Part shown: positions 26,930 through 35,129 of the stretch, piece by piece | Position numbering within the stretch: the stretch's first letter is position 1 | Layout: each line of letters begins with the position of its first letter | Assembly (NCBI GenBank): GCA_016794625.1 | Contig: JAEUGY010000104.1 | Span: 16,996 to 80,995 of the forward strand | Source: Opitutaceae bacterium | GTDB lineage: Bacteria > Verrucomicrobiota > Verrucomicrobiia > Opitutales > Opitutaceae | Direction: 5' to 3' | DNA length: 64,000 bases | Notes under the pieces: generated by a model | Seen by the model: only the letters and a program-made list of their open reading frames with translations | The model's database searches: none | What the model was told of the DNA's origin: nothing | Made by a program: the position numbers and the translations under genes

Positions 26930-29900
26930 ATGGGAGTCGTCACCCTCTTTGTCCTGTTTCTGGTCGGCGTGTTGATCGTGCTGCCGGTCTGGACGCTGAT
27001 TGCGATTTCGAACGTGCGTCGGGAAAACCGCGACCTGGCCCGGCGTCTGTCGGAGTTGGAGAACCGGAGTTCGGGCAGGGTCTCGCCCGGGCTTCCGCCA
27101 GTCATCGCCTCCCCCCATCCTTCAGTCGTCGTCGCTCCTTCGTCGCCCCCACCCCCTCCCCCACTCCAGCCTCCCGGACCGGCACCCGTCCCGGCCCGCC
27201 CGAGCCTGACCCCGCAGGCACCGGCGGTGAGCGTCGATCCCGCCCCGGTGGCTGCCACCGCCGTCCCGGCGACGCCCCCGCTCCCACCACCGGCGCCGGT
27301 GCCGGTCCCGGCCAGGATCGCGGCTCCCCCGCTCCCTCCTCCGCCTCCGGCGCGTCCCCGCATCAACTGGGAGGTGTTCATGGGGGTGAAGCTCTTTGCG
27401 TGGATCGGCGGGCTCGCCCTGTTTCTCGGCGTTGGTTTCTTCGTCAAGTATTCATTTGAACACGACCTGATCCCGCCCGAGGTCCGGGTCGCGCTCGGCT
27501 TTCTCACCGGCTCCGCGCTGATCGTGGGCGGCCTCCTGCTGTCAAGGAGACCGTATCCGGTCACCGCCCACACGCTGTGCGCCACCGGGGTGGTCAGCCT
27601 GTACGCGGTCACCTTTGCCTGTCACGCGGTCTACAAGTTCGAGTTCTTCGGCCCGCTGCCGACCTTCGGGCTGATGGCGTTGATCACCGCCGCGGCGTTC
27701 CTGCTCGCGATCCGGATGGAGGCCCGGGTGGTTGCGGTGCTCGGCCTGCTCGGTGGTTTCCTCACTCCGGTGCTGCTTTCAACCGGACGGGACAATCCAG
27801 TGGGTCTCTTCAGCTACCTTGCCCTGCTCGACCTCGGCCTGATCGCGGTCGCGCTGCACCGTCGCTGGCACTTCCTCGTGCCGCTCGGAGCCGCGGGCAC
27901 GGTGGTGATGCAGCTGGGCTGGGCGGCGCGGTTCTTCGCCGCGGAAAAGGAGCGCACGGCGGAGATCGTGGTGCTGGGGTTCAGCCTGCTTTTCTTTCTC
28001 GCCTACGTGGCGGGCCGGCGGCTGCGGCAAACGGCGCCGGCGCTCTTCGCGACCGCGGCCACCGTCCCCTTCTCCGCGTTCATCTTCACCTGGTCCTTCC
28101 TGGGACATCCTGAAATCACGGCACATCCGACGGCCTTTTTCGGTTTCCTCCTGTTCGCCGACGCTTTGGTGCTGGCCGTGGCCTGGCTGGACCCGCGGGC
28201 GGCGCGGCTCCATGCCCTGGCCGGGGTGGCGGCCTTCACCGTGCTCGCGGTCTGGACCAGTCGGATGCTCGGGCCCGAGCAACTCTACCCCGCCCTGGCG
28301 GCCTACTTCGGTTTCGCGGCGCTGCACGCCATCGCCCCGTTGCTGCTGGCCCGGCGACACGCCGGCGCCATCGCCCCGGCCGGCTGGCAGCAGCTCTGGC
28401 CGGCCTTTATGCTGGCACTGGTGCTGCTCGGCGTGGGCCGCCTGCCCGACGTGCCCGCCGCTCTGTGGGTGGCGGTGCTCCTGCTCGATGCGCTGGCCAT
28501 CGGCGTGGCGGTGGCTTGCGCCTCCACGCTCGGCCTGATCGCAGCCCTGGTGCTGACCCTGGCCTCGGCGGGACACTGGTTGCTGCGGATGTCCACCGAG
28601 GCGACTCACCTGCTTGGTTTCCTGCTCGTCACGGGTGGATTCGCACTGCTCTTCGTCGGCGCAGGCGTCTGGCTGTTCCGGCGACGGTCGGCGGGGGAGG
28701 GGTCGGAGGGCCCGGCCAGGGATCATCGGACGGCGCACCTGCCCAGCCTGGCCGTTCTCCTCCCGTTCGTGCTGCTGATCCTGGCCGTGGCGCGTCTGGC
28801 TCCCGGCGATCCTTCCGCGGTGTTCGGCCTCGGCCTGCTCCTGACCGTGCTGGCCCTGGGCGTCACCCGGCTGCTGCAGTCCGACTGGCTGCCGCTCGCC
28901 ACACTGGCGGGCGCGGCCGGCCTGCTGGCCGCCTGGCATCAGGCCTCGTTCCGGCCGGCCGCCGGCTTCACCGCCGTGGCCTGGTACGCGGGTTTCCACG
29001 CGGTGTTCGCCGCCTTTCCCTTTCTCTTCCGCCGTCATGTATCCAGCCTGTCCGGTCCCTGGGTCGCGGCGGCGTTGAGTGGCGTGGTGGTGTTTCCGCT
29101 CGTGCTCCGGGTGGTCAAGGCCGCCTGGCCGAACGATCTGCTCGGACTGCTGGCCGTCGCGTTCGCGATCCCCGCCTTTTTCAGCCTGGCCGGCGTGCTC
29201 CGGCTCCTGCCCGTCGACCATCCCCGGCGCCTGGCTGCCACGGCCTGGTTCGGCGGCGTGGCCCTGTTCTTCGTCACGCTGATCTTCCCCCTGCAGTTCA
29301 GCCGTCAGTGGATCACGCTCGGCTGGGCCCTGGAGGGCGCGGCCCTGCTCTGGTGGTTCCAACGGGTGCCGCATCCCGGGCTGCGGTTGACCGGGCTTGG
29401 TCTGCTCGCGGCCGCCTTCGCGCGACTGGCCCTGAACCCGGCGCTGCTGGAAACGTGGATACGGGGCGACACCGCATTCCTCAACTGGCTGCTCTACACC
29501 TATCTGGTCGTCGCGCTCTGCCTGTTCGCCGGCGCCCGCCTGCTCGCACCCCCGCGCGATCGGGTGGGCGGTTTCGTGGTGACCGGTCCGCTGCAGGGCC
29601 TGGGCGGCGTGCTGCTTTTCCTGCTCATGAACTTTCAAATCGCCGACTACTACACCGAGGTCGGCGCACGGGTGCGGCTGGGGTTCTCGGGGCACTTCGC
29701 CCGCGACATGACCACGACGATCGCCTGGTCGGTCTTCGCGTTCATCGTGCTGGTCATCGGCCTGATCAAGGTCAAGCGGGCCGCCCGCTGGGCCGCGCTG
29801 CTCCTGCTGAGCGCCGCCCTGTTGAAGCTGTTCCTCCACGACTTGTCGCAACTGGGCCAGCTCTACCGCATTGGCGCGCTGGTGGCGGTGGCTGTCATCG

Positions 29901-29989
29901 CCATCCTCGCCTCGTTCATCTACCAGCGGTTTCTCCCGGCCTCGACGCCGGCTCAAGATGTCTCACCTCCTCCCGATCCCAGAGTCTGA
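26930..29989 (+). CDS. DUF2339 polytopic membrane protein
   Basis: This is a 1019-residue protein. One N-terminal membrane segment (about 3-24) is followed by a short coiled region (RRENRDLARRLSELENR), a Pro/Ala-rich linker at about 55-145, and then some twenty or more membrane segments to the end. The entry to the membrane domain, INWEVFMGVKLFAWIGGLALFLGVGFFVKYSFE, is the recognisable DUF2339 hallmark. Function is unknown; the family is thought to act in the cell envelope. It overlaps the following DUF3999 gene by 32 bases, the same neighbour seen for this family elsewhere, which argues that the two work together. Confidence 0.88.
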   Translation: MGVVTLFVLFLVGVLIVLPVWTLIAISNVRRENRDLARRLSELENRSSGRVSPGLPPVIASPHPSVVVAPSSPPPPPPLQPPGPAPVPARPSLTPQAPAVSVDPAPVAATAVPATPPLPPPAPVPVPARIAAPPLPPPPPARPRINWEVFMGVKLFAWIGGLALFLGVGFFVKYSFEHDLIPPEVRVALGFLTGSALIVGGLLLSRRPYPVTAHTLCATGVVSLYAVTFACHAVYKFEFFGPLPTFGLMALITAAAFLLAIRMEARVVAVLGLLGGFLTPVLLSTGRDNPVGLFSYLALLDLGLIAVALHRRWHFLVPLGAAGTVVMQLGWAARFFAAEKERTAEIVVLGFSLLFFLAYVAGRRLRQTAPALFATAATVPFSAFIFTWSFLGHPEITAHPTAFFGFLLFADALVLAVAWLDPRAARLHALAGVAAFTVLAVWTSRMLGPEQLYPALAAYFGFAALHAIAPLLLARRHAGAIAPAGWQQLWPAFMLALVLLGVGRLPDVPAALWVAVLLLDALAIGVAVACASTLGLIAALVLTLASAGHWLLRMSTEATHLLGFLLVTGGFALLFVGAGVWLFRRRSAGEGSEGPARDHRTAHLPSLAVLLPFVLLILAVARLAPGDPSAVFGLGLLLTVLALGVTRLLQSDWLPLATLAGAAGLLAAWHQASFRPAAGFTAVAWYAGFHAVFAAFPFLFRRHVSSLSGPWVAAALSGVVVFPLVLRVVKAAWPNDLLGLLAVAFAIPAFFSLAGVLRLLPVDHPRRLAATAWFGGVALFFVTLIFPLQFSRQWITLGWALEGAALLWWFQRVPHPGLRLTGLGLLAAAFARLALNPALLETWIRGDTAFLNWLLYTYLVVALCLFAGARLLAPPRDRVGGFVVTGPLQGLGGVLLFLLMNFQIADYYTEVGARVRLGFSGHFARDMTTTIAWSVFAFIVLVIGLIKVKRAARWAALLLLSAALLKLFLHDLSQLGQLYRIGALVAVAVIAILASFIYQRFLPASTPAQDVSPPPDPRV

Positions 29990-32048
29990 TCCAACCTCCG
30001 CGGCCGGACTCCGGCCCGCACCTGCGCGCGGGATCCCGCGGGTCGTGCGTCGGTGGATACTGGCGATCGGGTGGATCGCGTGCGGCGGTCTCGGGTCGGC
30101 GGCCACCGACACCACGGCGTGGTCCCACCGGCAGGTTCTGTCGCTCGAGCAGACGGGCTGGGTCAAACTCGCTCTTCCCGTCGCCACGCTCGACCGCGCC
30201 CGGGCCGATCTGGCCGACCTGCGCGTGCTCAACGCCCAGGGCGAGGAGGTTCCTTACGCCCTTCTTCGTCCCGGTGCGACTGCGCCCTCCACCCTGTCAC
30301 CCCGTGCGTTTCGCGCGGAACTGCAGGAAGGAGCGACGGTGCTGACGGTGGAAACCGGGACCGACCGCCCCCTGGTCGCGGTGACCCTCGCCACCTCCGC
30401 CCGGGCCTTCGTCAAGCCGGTCACCGTGGCGGTTTCGAACGATGGTTCCCTCTGGGAGGTCACCGCCCGCGATGTTCCGCTGTATCGGCAGGGTCCCGAC
30501 GTCCAGCTTTCGCTCACCCTGCCGTCGCGCTCCGCCCGCTGGGTCCGGCTGACCGTCGACGACCGGCGCAGTCCGCCCGTCGCCTTCACCGGAGCGAGCC
30601 TGACGGCCGGACCGTCTCTTGCCTCCCCGGTCTGGCCGGTGGCCGTGCGGGTGCGGGACCGCGCCGAGATCGGCCAGCAGACGGTGCTCACCCTCGACCT
30701 GGGAGCTTCGCATCTTGCGTTGACCGCGCTGGTGGTCGCCGTGCCGGACCGCGCCTTTCGCCGGACCGTCCGGTTGTCCGTGCGGGCCTGGCAGGAGGGG
30801 GCGGTGGTCGAACGCACCCTCGCCACCGGCGAATTCGCCCGTTTCCCGCTCGACGACACCCTGGCGGGTGAGCGGTTGACCCTGGCCCTGCCAGGGACAC
30901 CGAGTCCGAGTCGCGAACTGGTGCTGCACATCGAGAATGGCGACAGTCCGCCCCTCGGTCCGCTGGAGCTGCGGGCCGAACGCCGCCCCGTGCTGCTCGT
31001 CCTGGCCGGCCCGGCCGCGGCCGTGGTGGTCGGGAACCCACGCGCTTCCGCCCCGCGCTATGACCTGGCCACGGTTTCGGCGCCGCTGGCCGATCTGCCG
31101 ATTCTCAACCCGCCGGCGGCCGGTGATCTGGGGGTGGAACGCGCATCCGACCTCTTTGGTCCTCTAGTGGAAAATCCGCGGCACCAGCCGTACGATCCCC
31201 TCGCACAGGTCTTGGTTGACGGCGCCCCGCTGGAGGAGCGCGCGTGGAGCGGAAGCAAGTCGGTGCTCATCGAACGACCCGGTATCCAGCGTCTGGACCT
31301 GGATCGCGACGTCCTGGCCGCCGCCCGCAGCGACCTCGGAGACCTCCGGCTGGAACGCCAGGGACGCCAGGTCCCGTATGTCATTGAACGCACCTCCCGC
31401 GAATGGCAGCTCCCGCTCACCGCGGTGCCGGACCGTGATCCCGATCGACCCCGCCTGGGGCGTTGGAAGATTGCGGTGCCGCGGAATCTCCCGATCACCC
31501 GCCTTACCCTGATCAGTCACCAGCCACTCTTCCAGCGCTTCCTCCAGCTCATGGACACCCCGGCTGATCCGAGGGTCAGTTCCCGCAACCGACTGCTCGC
31601 CGCCGAGTCCTGGACCCGCACCCCGCAGTCGGCCGACGTGCCGTTTACCCTCCGGCTCGCCTCGCCCCCTCAGGGCAGCACACTGATCCTGGAGGTGGAC
31701 AACGGCGACAACGCCCCGCTCGAAATCGATCAGGTGTCCGCCTGGTATCCCGTGGTCCGTCTCCTTTTCCGCGCCGCAGATACGCAGCCCGTCACCCTGC
31801 GGTATGGCGACCGGTCGCTTCCGGCGCCGGCGTATGACGTCGGTCTCGTGGCGACCGAATTGCTCAACGCGGATGCGGCGGAGGCCCGTTTTTCCGAACA
31901 CCCGGCCGCGCTGCCCACCGCCGCGCCGGAGGCCCGAAAACCGGCCCGGTACGCGTTCTGGATCGCACTGGGCGCCATGGTCCTTTCGCTCCTCACCGTG
32001 ATCGGACGCCTGGTGCCAAAACCCGACAAGCCGGTGGATCCAACCTGA
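29958..32048 (+). CDS. DUF3999 envelope protein
   Basis: This 696-residue protein has an N-terminal hydrophobic segment at about 31-50 (signal or anchor), a large beta-rich periplasmic part and one C-terminal membrane helix at about 662-682 followed by a short basic tail. The beta region has repeated LADLRVLN/LGDLRLERQGRQVPYVIER-type motifs, typical of DUF3999. No catalytic motif is seen. The start lies 32 bases inside the DUF2339 gene, in another frame; a coupled pair is likely. It may be the periplasmic partner of the DUF2339 membrane protein. Confidence 0.82.
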   Translation: MSHLLPIPESDPTSAAGLRPAPARGIPRVVRRWILAIGWIACGGLGSAATDTTAWSHRQVLSLEQTGWVKLALPVATLDRARADLADLRVLNAQGEEVPYALLRPGATAPSTLSPRAFRAELQEGATVLTVETGTDRPLVAVTLATSARAFVKPVTVAVSNDGSLWEVTARDVPLYRQGPDVQLSLTLPSRSARWVRLTVDDRRSPPVAFTGASLTAGPSLASPVWPVAVRVRDRAEIGQQTVLTLDLGASHLALTALVVAVPDRAFRRTVRLSVRAWQEGAVVERTLATGEFARFPLDDTLAGERLTLALPGTPSPSRELVLHIENGDSPPLGPLELRAERRPVLLVLAGPAAAVVVGNPRASAPRYDLATVSAPLADLPILNPPAAGDLGVERASDLFGPLVENPRHQPYDPLAQVLVDGAPLEERAWSGSKSVLIERPGIQRLDLDRDVLAAARSDLGDLRLERQGRQVPYVIERTSREWQLPLTAVPDRDPDRPRLGRWKIAVPRNLPITRLTLISHQPLFQRFLQLMDTPADPRVSSRNRLLAAESWTRTPQSADVPFTLRLASPPQGSTLILEVDNGDNAPLEIDQVSAWYPVVRLLFRAADTQPVTLRYGDRSLPAPAYDVGLVATELLNADAAEARFSEHPAALPTAAPEARKPARYAFWIALGAMVLSLLTVIGRLVPKPDKPVDPT

Positions 32049-32167
32049 TTCTCTCGTCGCGCCGGATTGCCGACCCGCGGGAACCAAACGCCAGGTGAGG
32101 CATCTGTGTTACTCCACGCTTTCCAAGACTTTCCCATCGTGCATAGTTTCCCTTTCGTTCCGCTCTC

Positions 32168-32863
32168 ATGAAAACTCCCGCCCTCTTCGCCTGTGTCCTG
32201 GGTTTGTCGCTCCTCTCCGTTCCTGGCTCGCTCCAGGCCCAGCGGGAACTGCAGCGCAAGGACTGCGTGACCCGCATCGAGTCCTGCGAGGCGATCCTGC
32301 GCGAATTTCAGTCCGATCCTGCCACCGCGATTCCCTCGGCGGTGCTCGCCCGGGCGCGCGCCATCGTCATCACCAACCAGTTCAAGGCCGGGTTTATTCT
32401 CGGAGTGAAAGACGGTTACGGAGTGTTGATGGCCAAGAAGGCCGACGGCAAATGGAGTCTGCCGGTCATCATCCGGGCCGGTGAAGCCAGCGTCGGACTG
32501 CAGGTCGGCGGACGCGCCATTGAAACCATCTACGTGTTCAATGACGACCGTACCCCGCGGCTGCTCTTCACCCAGCGACTGAACATTGGCGCCGACGCCG
32601 CCGCCATCGCGGGACCCAAGGGCGCCGAGGCCGAACGAACCTCCGATGAATTCCGGAAGGCCCCCGTTCTCATCTATTCCAAGGCCAGGGGGCTCTACGC
32701 CGGGGCCACGATTAAAACCGGATTTCTCTCACGGGACGACAAAGCCAACCGGCTGTTCTATTCGACCGAGTACACCCTCCCGGAAATTCTTGATAGTGAC
32801 TGGATTGCGGCTCCGCCCGAAGTTCAGCCGCTCATGGCTTATCTGCAGTCGATCGCGCCCTGA
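32168..32863 (+). CDS. secreted SYLF (Ysc84-type) lipid-binding domain protein
   Basis: This is a 231-residue protein with a signal peptide at residues 1-24. The SYLF domain occupies the rest: VLARARAIVI, FKAGFILGVKDGYGVLMAKKADGKWSLP and the later GLQVGGRAIETIYVFND and GLYAGATIKTG. The domain binds phosphoinositides in eukaryotes; in bacteria it is mostly periplasmic and of unknown function. It starts 119 bases after the DUF3999 gene and may be expressed from its own promoter. Confidence 0.9.
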   Translation: MKTPALFACVLGLSLLSVPGSLQAQRELQRKDCVTRIESCEAILREFQSDPATAIPSAVLARARAIVITNQFKAGFILGVKDGYGVLMAKKADGKWSLPVIIRAGEASVGLQVGGRAIETIYVFNDDRTPRLLFTQRLNIGADAAAIAGPKGAEAERTSDEFRKAPVLIYSKARGLYAGATIKTGFLSRDDKANRLFYSTEYTLPEILDSDWIAAPPEVQPLMAYLQSIAP

Positions 32864-32917
32864 GCGACGCGCGGCGGGGTCGGCGTCGCGGCGGTGCCGG
32901 AGGCGACCGTTGGGGAG

Positions 32918-33409
32918 TTAGCTGCGTTGCGCCCGGACCCACCGGGCCAAGTGGTCAATCACGTGCGTCGCCACCTCGATCTGGGCCTGCTGTCGGGAGG
33001 CACCCGGCAACTCAATCCGCCCCGAAAGCACCCGCCGCACGGCCCCTGTCGCGGGTTCGTAGTGTACAAGACCCCACCAGGCAAATGGATGCAACACTCC
33101 TGCTGCAGGGTCAGGTTCGGCCCAACCGGTGGTGGCCACGCCCATATCGACCCGAAAAAGCCGGCACACTCCGACCGCCATCGCCTCGGCCACGCCGGCG
33201 GACACACAGGCGGTCCGTTCTGCCTCGCTCCGGTCCACCCCGAGGAGCGTCACCTTGGCCTCAAGGGTGTAGGCCGTGATGCCACCGACAAAATAAGCGG
33301 ACGCCCCCGATTCCGCGCCGATCTGCGCCTGCACGTGGCCAACGGTGAGGCTCTCCGCCACCGCCAGCCGCCAGACCGGCGGACCCAGGAAAAGAGGTTT
33401 CAATCGCAT
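32918..33409 (-). CDS. CinA C-terminal domain (PncC-like) protein, divergent active-site loop
   Basis: This 163-residue single-domain CinA_C protein matches nicotinamide-nucleotide deamidase PncC in general layout. The first block reads AESLTVG in place of the common AESCTGG, keeping the nucleophilic Ser. GGITAYTLEAKVTLLGV keeps the family Tyr and Lys. The middle VATTGWAEPD replaces the usual AVTGIAGPGG, so the second glycine-rich loop is altered. It may be a PncC relative with changed activity or a protein without it. The ATG at 33409 is preferred over a GTG two codons earlier. Confidence 0.75.
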   Translation of the reverse strand: MRLKPLFLGPPVWRLAVAESLTVGHVQAQIGAESGASAYFVGGITAYTLEAKVTLLGVDRSEAERTACVSAGVAEAMAVGVCRLFRVDMGVATTGWAEPDPAAGVLHPFAWWGLVHYEPATGAVRRVLSGRIELPGASRQQAQIEVATHVIDHLARWVRAQRS

Positions 33410-33550
33410 CGTCACGCGAGGAACGTGTCAGGTCAGGTTGGTGACACCCTCGCCGTGGCGCGAGAGAATGTCACGCTCACCCGCCGATCGGGCCCAACTC
33501 CCGCACGCCAAAGCGTTGCTCCGGAACACGACTTCGCCTATAGTATCACC

Positions 33551-34048
33551 ATGTACCGTCCCCATCGGTTTTTCGCCTCCTTTCGCTGGGCCCTCCTGGG
33601 CCTGGCTTTGACCGCGTCCACGTTTGCCGCAGAGTTGTACAAGGTGGGTTCTGTCTTTGAACCCTTCACCACCAAGGACCAGCACGAACAGTCCTACACC
33701 TTCAAACCGGGTGACGCTTCGATCATCCTCGTGAGTTTCGAAATGGGCACCGGGAAAAAGGCCAACACTTGGTTGGCGAAACAGCCTCCTTCGTTTTTGG
33801 CTGATAACAAGGCACTTCTGATCAACAACATCTATGGCATGCCCGGCGTCGGCCGCATGTTCGCGCTGCCCAAGATGAAGAAATATCCGCACCGGATCCT
33901 GCTCGCCGATGAAGACGGCTTCCTCAACCGATACCCGGCGGCGGACAACAAAGTCACGGTGCTGCGGCTCGACGCCGCCGGAGTCATCACCGCGGTGCAG
34001 ATCATCGATCCCGCCAAGGAAATGGACAGCGTCTTCGCCCGCAAATAG
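33551..34048 (+). CDS. small secreted protein of unknown function
   Basis: This is a 165-residue protein with a basic N-terminus and signal peptide (about 1-27, cleavage near TFAAEL). The rest has alternating strand and helix segments (SIILVSFEMG, KALLINNIYGMPG, HRILLADEDGFLNRYP, VTVLRLDAAGVITAVQ), a thioredoxin-like pattern of alpha/beta units, but there is no CxxC. It resembles no named family to me. It lies between the CinA-like gene (divergent) and exonuclease III (convergent), so it is a single-gene unit. Confidence 0.7.
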   Translation: MYRPHRFFASFRWALLGLALTASTFAAELYKVGSVFEPFTTKDQHEQSYTFKPGDASIILVSFEMGTGKKANTWLAKQPPSFLADNKALLINNIYGMPGVGRMFALPKMKKYPHRILLADEDGFLNRYPAADNKVTVLRLDAAGVITAVQIIDPAKEMDSVFARK

Positions 34049-34070
34049 CCGCGGGCTGTGCGCCCCGCCC

Positions 34071-34832
34071 TTAGAGCGCGAGCTGCAGCCCGACCGGGCA
34101 GTGGTCGCTGCCCATGACCTCGGGGTTGATCCAGGCGCGTTTCAGCGCCGGCTTCAGTTTCTGCGAGGCCACAAAGTAGTCGACGCGCCACCCGATGTTC
34201 CGCGCCCGGCAATTCATCATCTGACTCCACCACGTGTGATGACCGGGGTCGGAGGTGAACACCCGAAAGGTATCCAAGAAACCCCGGTCCAGGAGCTCGC
34301 TGAAGTTTTTTCGCTCTTCGTCCGTGAACCCCGCATTGCGGCGGTTCGTCTTCGGATTGGTCAGGTCGATCTCTTGGTGGGCGACATTGATGTCGCCGCA
34401 AAACACCACCGGTTTCCGGCGTTCCAACGACAGCACGTACGCGAGAAACGCCGGATCCCACTCCCGGGTGCGATACTCCAGCCGGGTCAATCCGCGCTGG
34501 GAGTTGGGCGTATAGACCGTGATTAGATAAAAATCCTTGAACTCCGCCGTGATCACCCGGCCCTCGGCGTCGTGCGCAGCCACCCCGATCCCGAGAGAAA
34601 CCGACTTCGGTTTGACGCGGGAAAACAGTGCCGTGCCGCTGTAGCCCTTCTTCGACGCACTGTTCCAGACCACGTGATAACCCGCGGGCCACTTCACGTG
34701 CTGCACATCCCCGGGGTGTGACTTCGTTTCCTGGAAACAAAACACGTCGGCGTCACACGCCGTCATATACTCCAGCAGCCCTTTTTTCAGACCGGCACGG
34801 ATGCCGTTCACGTTCCAGGAAACCAATTTCAT
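34071..34832 (-). CDS. xth: exodeoxyribonuclease III
   Basis: This 253-residue member of the endonuclease/exonuclease/phosphatase superfamily has WNVNGIRAG at the N-terminus, FCFQETK with the metal-binding Glu (about 31-37), TVYTPNS, VFCGDINVAHQEIDL (about 142-156), and the catalytic GWRVDYF and GSDHCPVGL near the end. It cuts at abasic sites and degrades 3' ends in base-excision repair. Length and every conserved block match the ExoA/XthA group. The start MKLVSWNVNG is fixed by homology. Confidence 0.95.
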   Translation of the reverse strand: MKLVSWNVNGIRAGLKKGLLEYMTACDADVFCFQETKSHPGDVQHVKWPAGYHVVWNSASKKGYSGTALFSRVKPKSVSLGIGVAAHDAEGRVITAEFKDFYLITVYTPNSQRGLTRLEYRTREWDPAFLAYVLSLERRKPVVFCGDINVAHQEIDLTNPKTNRRNAGFTDEERKNFSELLDRGFLDTFRVFTSDPGHHTWWSQMMNCRARNIGWRVDYFVASQKLKPALKRAWINPEVMGSDHCPVGLQLAL

Positions 34833-35129
34833 CGCCGCGACGGTTTCCGCCCGCCCTTCCCGAGGCAAGCCCGCTTGTCAGTCCGGCGCACGTCATGAAA
34901 ACCATCGTCGCGCCCCTTCCTTTTCATACCTGTTTTCCGTCCTTTCAGACAGGCGGAATCAAAGCCCCAGGACCGCAACTAACCATATAAAGAACAACAT
35001 ACTACGCAACTTCTGCGCCCACCATGTGCATTACGTAGGATTACGCCCGGAGCCTGAAACGGTGTTTTGGAAGTTTACGCCAAGGCGCCTGTACTTTCAT
35101 GCTCGTCCTCCCACGTTTCGTTTCGCGCC
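34833..35129. other. intergenic region between divergent xth and PAS-phosphatase genes
   Basis: 297 bases with a local AT-rich patch at about 34970-35045 that contrasts with the GC-rich flanks. It must hold promoters in both directions; I cannot assign boxes with confidence. Confidence 0.4.
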
